From contig JPHH03000025.1 in assembly GCA_000750105.3 (NCBI GenBank), forward strand, positions 248,001-312,000: 64,000 nucleotides of DNA, given 5' to 3'. Position numbers and translations under genes: made by a program. How positions within the stretch are numbered: position 1 is the first letter of the stretch; each line of letters begins with the position of its first letter. Shown here piece by piece: positions 56,863 through 64,000 of this stretch. This DNA is from Tolypocladium sp. Sup5 PDA-1. Lineage: Eukaryota > Ascomycota > Sordariomycetes > Hypocreales > Ophiocordycipitaceae. The notes beneath the pieces were generated by a model, which was given only the letters and a program-made list of their open reading frames with translations, was not told the DNA's origin and did not search any database.

Positions 56863-59430
56863 ATGCCATCCAAGGATCGTGACGCCGACGTCGACGCCGC
56901 CGCCGACGACGTGCCGCGCGACAAACACCGCCGCTCCAAGTCCGAACGGAAACCAGACAAGGACCGCGAGCACCGCCACCGCTCCTCCAAGTCTTCTCGC
57001 AGCAAGGGAGGCGTTGAAGGCAGCGAGACGCAATCACATGTGTCGATGAGGCGGCTCCGCAAGAAGGACAAGGACAAGGATGACCCGAGGGAGCGGTCAG
57101 CCTCGACGAGCGACTTGACGGCCAACTTGTCCAAGACATCGTTGGATAGGCAGCGCATTTCGCTCCCATACCCGACATTCAGCAAGGCGCACAGCAAAGA
57201 GGCGGTGGTTAGTCGGGAGGATGTATCAACGAAGCGGCGGTCGAATCCATTGACACCAGAGCCCACCGACCTTGGAGATGACGAACGTCGGTCCAAGTCG
57301 GCTGAGCTACCCCGCAAGTCGTCGACATCCAAGAAATCATCCCGGCCGCCTACTCCACCAGAGACTGATGTCTCGGCAGATAAGAGGCGGGCAGAGCAGC
57401 AGGGCCGAGGGGAAGAAGAGGGGGACCGGCCAAAATCGACAGTCTCTGGCGCCTCTAGATCTGGCTCCCGCAACGACGACAGGTCTCGAGTAAGTCGCAA
57501 GTCTGGGTCATCGAGCCAGGCCACGTTTGTCAAGTCACCCAAACATAGATCGCACGAGAAGCTCCGATCCTCTGGCTCGACGAGATCTAGCTCGTCTCGT
57601 CTCTCCACCAAACGACCGGGCTCTACTCGCAGCTCCAGGAAACACGAACCGTTGGACGATGAGTCTTCGCCATCAAGTGTCCAGGGCTCATCCCCAAAGA
57701 CGCCAACTCAGACTGCTCAGTTCCCTCCTACGTATGGTGGCGTCAAGATCACACCGTCTGCAACACCTGATAGCGACTATCCCTCGAAAACGGCGACTCC
57801 AGCGTCTGTAGCTCCACCTCCGCCTCCGCCTCCACCACCGCCTCCTGCTGTGGACATCCAGGACATCCCTCGGGTTGACTACTTGCTGCAAAATGGCGGC
57901 CTTTCCTACCCAGTTCCCAGACACTTCTTATCTGTCTTGCCTCTGCAGAACGGCTCGCGCCCCTCAAACCCTCCACTGACCGGCGCCGAAACCCTGTTTG
58001 CGCCATTCTTCAACCTTCTGGATCAGTACAACAATGTTCTTTCGAAGCAAGGGTCGATTGCGGTTGCGACAGGACACCGATCAGTGGCACGTCGGCTGCT
58101 CGACAGGCTCGAGAATGTCTTTTCACGAGACTTACCTCCCCACGGCTGCGCTTGCGTCATGTGCGATCGGTCCCATGAGATTCACAGAGGGCTGACTTGG
58201 GGCGACGTTCTCGAGTGGGTCAGTGGCCGGATCGAGCTGCCTGCGTGGCCGCCGCTTGACCTCGCCGAGATTGGAGCCAAGGCAGCCGAGATCTCTGCAG
58301 AGATGCCTCAGCGACCGGCATCCCCCGTCAAGATGGACCCCGACATTGCGGAAGAGTTCAGAGAGCACTATTTGCGCCAATCGAAAAAGGTCAGGTCGGC
58401 CGTGGACAAGTGGCTCAACAAGACGGGAGAAACACCCGTGCCGCCCTCTCAGGATGTGGACGATGAGACACTGGCATTCGCCATCTTGACCAACATGGAT
58501 GCCGAGGACCGACCCTACTTTAACGCACTTTTGTCTGGGTCTCGGGAGCTGAAGCCTTCCACACGTGCCCCAACGCCGGGCTATCGGCCACGAAACGACT
58601 TCATCATCAAGTGTGGCCTGTCTCTACAACGGCTTTACCGACTGCAACAAGTACCGAGAGATGCCGAGTGCGCCACGTATCTCGTCAAGAACCCCCATAC
58701 TCACGACCTACTGGTGACCATTTCCAACATCAACAAATCTGAATGGGAGATTCTTACCTCGGGACGGTTTGACGGATTCTTGTGGTCTGGCGCGGATGGA
58801 GACGACTTGACACCAGGAGTCGAGTCGAGAGGAGAGACACCAGCGAGCGGGTACTTTGGAAACCGGTCGTCGATGAGCCCAGGCCCTCGCGGACCTTCGG
58901 CGATGGGATCGAGAAATACGACTCCGTTCTCTCCTTACTCACGAGGCACCACACCGGCGTCGTTTGTTAGTCTCGCGTCGTCGGGTATGCCTGGTGGAAG
59001 ACAGCCAGTGTCGAATGACGAGGAGATGGAAATGGCGGCTGCCGCCGAGATTGAAAGAGAGATTTACGCCGGAATGGAGACCCTCGAAGACGCCTTCGAG
59101 AAACTGCACCACAAGGCAGAGCTAGTGCGGACGGCTCTACGGCAGCGAGGGGCCGGGCTCATGCAGAGCTTCCAGAACCGTCGGCGAATCGATGTGCTCC
59201 CGAATCCCGGCTCCGGCAACTCCCAGAACTCTGCCTATGAGCGACCAGCCTGGGCAGCCGGAAGCGAGTGCGATGGCGGAAGCGACGAGGAATGGGGTTT
59301 GGATGATGATGCGGACATCATGCCGGACGATTCGGCTAGTAACATCAGCAGCTCCCGGCACAGACGCCCCAAGAGACGCACAGAGCGCCGGACTCCGGCA
59401 CCTATCGAGGAGGACGAGGATGAGCGATGA
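56863..59430 (+). CDS. Large low-complexity fungal protein of unknown function
   Basis: A single exon encodes 855 residues. The first 310 residues are disordered and basic, rich in RS, KS and SS, ending in a run of eleven prolines. A folded-looking central region spans about 325-640. It includes IPRVDYLLQNGGLSYPVPRH, a cysteine cluster in PPHGCACVMCDRSHEIHRG, LTWGDVLEWVSGRIELP and FIIKCGLSLQRLYRLQQVP. A coiled coil near residues 720-770 (IEREIYAGMETLEDAFEKLH) precedes an acidic and then basic tail. The CACVMC motif with nearby histidines could bind a metal. I do not recognise a named family, though its character suggests a conserved filamentous-fungal protein. No membrane segment or signal peptide is seen. 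Confidence 0.75.
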   Translation: MPSKDRDADVDAAADDVPRDKHRRSKSERKPDKDREHRHRSSKSSRSKGGVEGSETQSHVSMRRLRKKDKDKDDPRERSASTSDLTANLSKTSLDRQRISLPYPTFSKAHSKEAVVSREDVSTKRRSNPLTPEPTDLGDDERRSKSAELPRKSSTSKKSSRPPTPPETDVSADKRRAEQQGRGEEEGDRPKSTVSGASRSGSRNDDRSRVSRKSGSSSQATFVKSPKHRSHEKLRSSGSTRSSSSRLSTKRPGSTRSSRKHEPLDDESSPSSVQGSSPKTPTQTAQFPPTYGGVKITPSATPDSDYPSKTATPASVAPPPPPPPPPPPAVDIQDIPRVDYLLQNGGLSYPVPRHFLSVLPLQNGSRPSNPPLTGAETLFAPFFNLLDQYNNVLSKQGSIAVATGHRSVARRLLDRLENVFSRDLPPHGCACVMCDRSHEIHRGLTWGDVLEWVSGRIELPAWPPLDLAEIGAKAAEISAEMPQRPASPVKMDPDIAEEFREHYLRQSKKVRSAVDKWLNKTGETPVPPSQDVDDETLAFAILTNMDAEDRPYFNALLSGSRELKPSTRAPTPGYRPRNDFIIKCGLSLQRLYRLQQVPRDAECATYLVKNPHTHDLLVTISNINKSEWEILTSGRFDGFLWSGADGDDLTPGVESRGETPASGYFGNRSSMSPGPRGPSAMGSRNTTPFSPYSRGTTPASFVSLASSGMPGGRQPVSNDEEMEMAAAAEIEREIYAGMETLEDAFEKLHHKAELVRTALRQRGAGLMQSFQNRRRIDVLPNPGSGNSQNSAYERPAWAAGSECDGGSDEEWGLDDDADIMPDDSASNISSSRHRRPKRRTERRTPAPIEEDEDER

Positions 59431-60395
59431 TGGACTTTACCGCACGCTCAGTTGACCAGACTTTTAAGACGCATATCTTCCAGGCTGGAAGAACTTCGCT
59501 GAATATGGATGGATGTGTTTTGATGACGATGATGAACGATTTACAGGGGAAGCCACGCGCGCCCCTGTCAGATACCACATGTGTACGGTTGATCAGCATT
59601 GGCGGATGTCGTCGCCACTTTGTTATTTCGGAACATTTGCGTTGGCTTTTGATGTTGGTTGTGGACGCTGCAAAGGTTCGTCTCTGAGTACTCGGAGACG
59701 AGATGCAGGTTGTTGGATGTTTGAGTCACGTTGAGACGGACCGGTGTCCGAGGGCAAGCATGGATGCGAGGACTGACCAGTAGCGCGGTCTATTGGAGAG
59801 CCAACGCTGCCGTCCTGATATCGAGAGTCTGAGGATTTTCAGACTGCATAGCTGTGGAGTTTGGTATCACGATGCCCGTAAAGGGGCAAATGAGAATTTA
59901 AATGTTCAACGCTCTCTATCAATGACGCGGTGTTCTATGGCACCCCCTTCGTCTATATCCAGTGTTCATATCTACAAGATAAGCATAATGAGTTTGCTGA
60001 AAATGCATCCTTCCCAGGTCTTCATCCTCCTATTCGACGTCCTGGGCCTCTTGCTGCTCGTCGACTCCATCAACTCCCCCCACCCCGTCCTCAACCGAAG
60101 GCTCAGTCCTTGGCCCCGTCTACACTCTTTTGGTGCAGCGTCTGGCCCGTACGCCATGGCATTGTATTCTTGGTGACAAGGGTGAAAGCTTCTGGAGCCG
60201 TGTCCCGAGTCAACAAGAGCCTGGTGGTCGACCTAGGCAAGGACGACGAGGCAATAGCTGCCGCGTATGGGTCGAGGAGAGCAGCTTTTGAAGCACACAT
60301 TTGTGCCTGTGACTCAAAATGAGATGGAAGAGCCGCAACGCCGCCGAAGCGCTGCGAAGCTTAGTCTGGTGCACCGGTCGGACCTTGACTGATGA
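59431..60395. other. Convergent intergenic region with a small unexplained frame
   Basis: Between two 3' ends. A minus-strand coding-like piece at 60030-60300 is described separately; nothing else was supported. Confidence 0.5.
60030..60300 (-). pseudogene. Small coding-like frame broken by a one-base shift
   Basis: From an ATG at 60300 the minus strand reads MCASKAALLDPYAAAIASSS and ends VDGAKD at a TGA (60105-60103). Moving one base forward at that point gives EPSVEDGVGGVDGVDEQQEA and a stop at 60032-60030, an acidic tail with sensible codon use. Third positions favour G/C, as in nearby genes. It may be a frameshifted small gene, an assembly or sequencing error, or chance. It lies 95 bp beyond the TRM44 stop on the same strand. 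I do not recognise the protein. Confidence 0.3.
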
Positions 60396-61874
60396 TCAAT
60401 GGCCCCTCGGCCCCGACTTGACCAGCTTCGCCACGTTGGCGTAGTAACCCTCCACTCCGCCATACTTGCGAAGGAGAGCATCCATGTCCACCTCGCCAAG
60501 GTCCTTTGTTCGTTTCCTCCCCAGGAGGCACGTGTTCCGCGTGCTGGGGATGCGCAGCATCTCCGTCTCGATCTCCCAGCCGCAGTCTTCGGCGATGTGC
60601 GTCACCCAGTCGACGAGAGACGCAAACGTCGACTTGGACTTCGTCTTGTCGCGCGGCGGAGGCGCTCTGTATTTCTCGCCAGTCAGGTTGTGGCTGCAGC
60701 AGGGAATCATGATGAAGGGACACTGCGACAGGGCTCCAAGGATGGAGGTCCAGGGAGTCAGCTCGTCGGCGTGGTTGGAGATGATGAATGTGCCTGGCGG
60801 AAATGTCCCATTATGGATCTCTTCCGGACTGATCTGGACTGTCTCTGGGTTTGTGGAGTAGTCGGGAACCACGCTGGGTAGTAGGAGACGTTGCTCGAGG
60901 GACTGGCTCGACGGAGCACATGGAGCCTCGCCTTGATATTGTACCCAAGATTTGCGGGCTCTCGCATCAAATCCCCAGCCAGAATAGCCCTCTCGCGTGA
61001 GAATGTACACGAGCAGGCCGTTGCCACAGCCAATGTCCACAAACCCGGGGAACGCGGCGTCCTTGTACATGTCCGCCCAGAGCTCCATCAAGAAAGCCGC
61101 GATGCCCAAGTCCTCGAAGACATGCTTTGCCGGGTCTGTCGACTCAGCCCAGGCATCCACCAGCTGGCGAGCGTACTTGTTCTTGAGGCTGGCGTAGCGG
61201 TCCTGGAATCTCGCCTGCGGGATGACGACGTCGTGATGAACCCTCTTGACATATCCGGCAGCAGAGCTGTGACCGTGCTTGTGCAGGATTTCGAGGAGAT
61301 GGTAGGCAGTGCGCCGCACCTTTTGGTCCTGCAGGTCGTCTTGTTGGAACGGGAGAAAGTGGACTGAAACCGAGCCCGACCCCTGAAGAGGATCCCACTC
61401 GTGCAGGTGAGCGATGCCCCGAACCTTGGGATGGTAGAAGGGGAGGTCAGGGGCGGATGAAGCATGCGGTATGTACAAAACTAGAGAGCGAGTAGGCGAT
61501 TCTGTCGGTTCTGAACGATGAAATGTGCAGGTTTGGTCCAGGGGCTGATCCCTGCGTTCGTTCCTGGGGATCAGCTTACGGACCAAAGTCCTTTGACGCG
61601 GGATGCCCGCGAAATCTCGCGGTATAGGGCGAACATTTGACGTTGAGGATTCAACGCTGGCCCCTGCTTCTTGTTCATCGTCGTAGATGATGTCGGCCCG
61701 GAACAGCCAGCTGGAGTTGAGGTTGGGGTTCCGGACCATGTTCATCATCTTGTCGACAAACATGTCGGGCCCAAAGGTGCAGGCATGGCGATACAGCGGG
61801 ACCCAGACATCGCCGGTCGTGTCCTCGAAGAAGGGCGGCGTTGCCGGCGGCAGCTCCTCGGGCTCAAAGGGCAT
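60396..61874 (-). CDS. TRM44: tRNA(Ser) Um44 2'-O-methyltransferase TRM44
   Basis: A single exon encodes 492 residues. TRM44 methylates the ribose of U44 in cytosolic tRNA-Ser using S-adenosylmethionine. The SAM-binding motif I is PGFVDIGCGNGLLVYILTR, followed by GYSGWGFDARARKSW. Motif FIISNHADELTPW and the family hallmark IPCCSHNLTGEKYRAP come later. The N-terminal region has VYRHACTF-like and RTLVRKLIPRN segments of the family. The C-terminus ends with GEVDMDALLRKYGGVEGYY. Length is similar to fungal relatives. No intron is needed. The first ATG giving the conserved MPFEPEELPPATPPFFE is used. Confidence 0.92.
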   Translation of the reverse strand: MPFEPEELPPATPPFFEDTTGDVWVPLYRHACTFGPDMFVDKMMNMVRNPNLNSSWLFRADIIYDDEQEAGASVESSTSNVRPIPRDFAGIPRQRTLVRKLIPRNERRDQPLDQTCTFHRSEPTESPTRSLVLYIPHASSAPDLPFYHPKVRGIAHLHEWDPLQGSGSVSVHFLPFQQDDLQDQKVRRTAYHLLEILHKHGHSSAAGYVKRVHHDVVIPQARFQDRYASLKNKYARQLVDAWAESTDPAKHVFEDLGIAAFLMELWADMYKDAAFPGFVDIGCGNGLLVYILTREGYSGWGFDARARKSWVQYQGEAPCAPSSQSLEQRLLLPSVVPDYSTNPETVQISPEEIHNGTFPPGTFIISNHADELTPWTSILGALSQCPFIMIPCCSHNLTGEKYRAPPPRDKTKSKSTFASLVDWVTHIAEDCGWEIETEMLRIPSTRNTCLLGRKRTKDLGEVDMDALLRKYGGVEGYYANVAKLVKSGPRGH

Positions 61875-63032
61875 CTCGTTGAGACGGAGCTATCCGAGGC
61901 TGAAGTTGCATGTTCCCTCGCCTGGCGCCGCAGGCCTACGAAAGTAGGAATATTGATACCTGCCTTACCTTATGCGGCGTGGATCCATGCAGGCCCAGAG
62001 GGGAAGAGGGGCAGCGAATGAGGGGCAGCTTTGCCCTGATGAGTGATGACCGACCGTCCCTGCCAACGTCCACTGGCGCCGACGTAACTGCTGCGCTGCA
62101 GTGGAGGCTGCACAGGGAGCTGGAGGAGGCCCCTCGCTTCTCTGGCAGTGGCTGGACGAGTCTGGATAAGCCGATAAGGCAGTTGGTCCCAGGGCTGCAT
62201 CCCGTCGACGCGCACCATGACGGCACTGGCTGGGCATGCGCCACTCGCTGGTCGGTGGTGACTCGACTTGTCGAGGGACGATTATACGGGCACAGCGGGC
62301 TACACATCCACTGACACTGCCGTGCAGACTCAAACCAGCCATGGGGCTTCACAGAGAGCCTGGCAGTGAATCTTCGGCGAGGACAAAGGCGGCAACGAAG
62401 GCGGCAACGCCACACGCCGCTGCTTGCAGTGAATGACTGCCCGAACCCCCATCAGACCGGCGTCTCAGTGTCACTGAGATGGCCAAGGGCTAGCACTGCC
62501 GAGCGCTGTACATAGTGGTTGTATGAACCTTACCTTGGCGACTGCGGTGTCGCAGACTAAGTTGTGGCTGATGCCCCCCACTGCCAGCGGTCGGCTGAAC
62601 TCATCCTCGGCCCTCATTGGCCTCCACGAGCCGCGACACCTAGTTTTTCAGGCAGCATTTGCCCTCGACCCGTGCGTGGGGCTTTGGCCACCCGCCTGCT
62701 GCCCCTCGTCTTCTTTTAACTGCATCCGTTTTCTTCCATTTACCGCCCCTCCCTCACCCACCCTTGCCTCTCGATTGCAACATCAACGAGAATCTCTGTC
62801 GCAAACACTCTCCCAGCTTCGCACCCGTCGCACGCTCCCAAACCTCCCGCTTACCAGCTCCCCCGCCTCGCTCCGCATCGTCGCCGTCGCCGTCGCCTGC
62901 TGCTCTCCCGCAAACCCCACCGAAACAGACACAAACAAAACAGCGAGGCCCCTTTATCACAGCCTTCCGCTAAAAACAACTCTTCCCTCCACAAAACCCA
63001 TTTCCCAAGGACACCCCGCTACCTCCGAGTTT
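61875..63032. other. Divergent intergenic region, TRM44 / SUI1
   Basis: This 1.16 kb gap holds both promoters. The 300 bp before SUI1 is C-rich and A-poor, then CAAAC-rich, typical of the leader of a highly expressed fungal gene. No other gene was recognised. Confidence 0.55.
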
Positions 63033-63036
63033 ATGT
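63027..63036 (+). promoter_or_regulatory. SUI1: Poor-context eIF1 start codon (GAGTTTATGT)
   Basis: The ATG at 63033 has T at both -3 and +4, unlike the usual purine at -3. In other eukaryotes eIF1 mRNAs keep a poor start context so that eIF1, which enforces stringency, represses its own translation. Confidence 0.6.
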
Positions 63037-63761
63037 CCATCGAAAATCTCAAGACCTACGGTATGTCTCCCCTCTGCCTCACTGCTTTTTTTTTCTGCCT
63101 GGAGAGGCTACTCGTCGTCGCGGTCTGGGGTTTTCCCCTTGCGCGCGCGCCGACGACGGTAATCGCGCCAAGACGCAGAGCTCGCCGCTCTCCGAGGACC
63201 CCGCCTCCCAAACCCATCACCACCCCACGTCATACCGAGCTTCACCGTGCTGACTTGCCATTTATCGCAGACCCCTTCGCCGAAGCCGACGAGGACACAG
63301 GTGAAACCAAGCAGACGCAGAATTACATCCATATACGCATTCAGCGTACGTGTTCCGCTTCCCCTATCGGCTGCACCGTCCTCGATCCACCGCCTCACGT
63401 GAGGTCGGTGACGGGACGGCCGATGCGCCTTGTCGTTTACTTTGCTGACAGCATACCACAGAGCGTAATGGTCGTAAAACTCTGACCACGGTCCAGGGTC
63501 TCCCCAAGAAATTCGACCAGAAGAAAATTCTCAAGGTCATCAAGAAGAAGTTTGGTACGTTGCCTCCCTATCCCCCGACGCAGGAGGCTTACCGCTAACA
63601 TCTGCCCGACAGCCTGCAATGGCACCATCGTCGTCGACACCGAAATGGGCGAGGTGATCCAGCTCCAGGGAGACCAGCGGAAAGATGTTCAGGAATTTCT
63701 TGTCGACAAGAAGGAAGGCCTTGAGCTAGACCCCAAGACCATCAAAGTCCACGGTTTCTAA
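63033..63761 (+). CDS. SUI1: Translation initiation factor eIF1 (SUI1)
   Basis: Four exons, 63033-63060, 63271-63345, 63462-63554 and 63613-63761, encode 114 residues, the standard length. eIF1 binds the 40S P-site region and enforces AUG selection. The protein has MSIENLKTYD then PFAEADEDTG and YIHIRIQQRNGRKTLTTVQG, the basic ribosome-contacting loop. KKFDQKKILKVIKKKFACNG and the C-terminal FLVDKKEGLELDPKTIKVHG follow. Introns are 210, 116 and 58 nt. The first intron is longer than is usual in the window and lies within codon 10, close to the start, as often seen in ribosome-related fungal genes. Confidence 0.96.
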
Positions 63762-64000
63762 GCTCGCAATGCGCCGTCGCCCTGTCGGCACCAGCCTGCT
63801 CCCCGCAGCACGCTGAGGCCGAGAACGGTTGGGACGAGAAGGTTCCCCGGCATATTGCGCCTCTTTCAGATGTATCGATAATCTGGGGCTCGGCTTGGCT
63901 CCGATCGCTCAGGGACGGCGGGCATCCATCCATTCACCGGCGCGAAGACTTTTTGGTTTGGAGGTCGCGAGATTGGGGATTGGCCTGCGCTCCGTCGCCG

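Overview
The window is nuclear DNA from a filamentous ascomycete, most likely a Sordariomycete and plausibly Hypocreales. Most genes are interrupted by introns of 50-75 nt with GTANGT-type donors and CTAAC/CTGAC branch points. The families seen fit this group: fungal ATP sulfurylase with a C-terminal APS-kinase-like domain, CENP-T, a Zn2Cys6 regulator, an FLC/TRP-like membrane protein and GDT1. Genus cannot be fixed from the sequence alone. Exon joins were worked out by hand, and every complete spliced model gives a whole number of codons.

Layout. 0-4 kb: 3' end of an old-yellow-enzyme-like oxidoreductase, then a small fungal protein of unknown function (DUF6914-like). 4-11 kb: a housekeeping block with CENP-T, SURF1/Shy1, an ER UBX protein, a CHCHD2/Mix17-type protein and the exosome cofactor Lrp1/Rrp47. 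11.8-21.6 kb: a sparser accessory block with two PHBH-fold FAD monooxygenases, a Zn2Cys6 factor and a second DUF6914-like gene. 22-32 kb: a degenerate ketopantoate-reductase-like protein with no ATG, a truncated kinase-like gene among repeats, PDCD5, COQ4, a serine beta-lactamase/esterase-like protein with a GC-AG intron, a SET-domain methyltransferase and an RRM protein.

32-44 kb: a repeat-bearing gap, a DCAF11/LEC14B-like WD40 protein, GDT1, a 3 kb gap with long C runs, and a zinc-ribbon plus single-TM protein of unknown function. 46-64 kb: an FLC/TRP-like membrane protein, a 4.2 kb gap holding possible decayed gene pieces, ATP sulfurylase, an 855-residue low-complexity conserved-type protein, tRNA methyltransferase TRM44 and eIF1 (SUI1).

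The core genes serve separate functions: kinetochore, cytochrome oxidase assembly, coenzyme Q, exosome, sulfate activation, tRNA modification and start-codon selection. No complete biosynthetic cluster, CRISPR array, rRNA or convincing tRNA was seen. The nearest thing to a candidate undescribed system is the 11.8-21.6 kb accessory block, and the evidence for it as a functional unit is only proximity.
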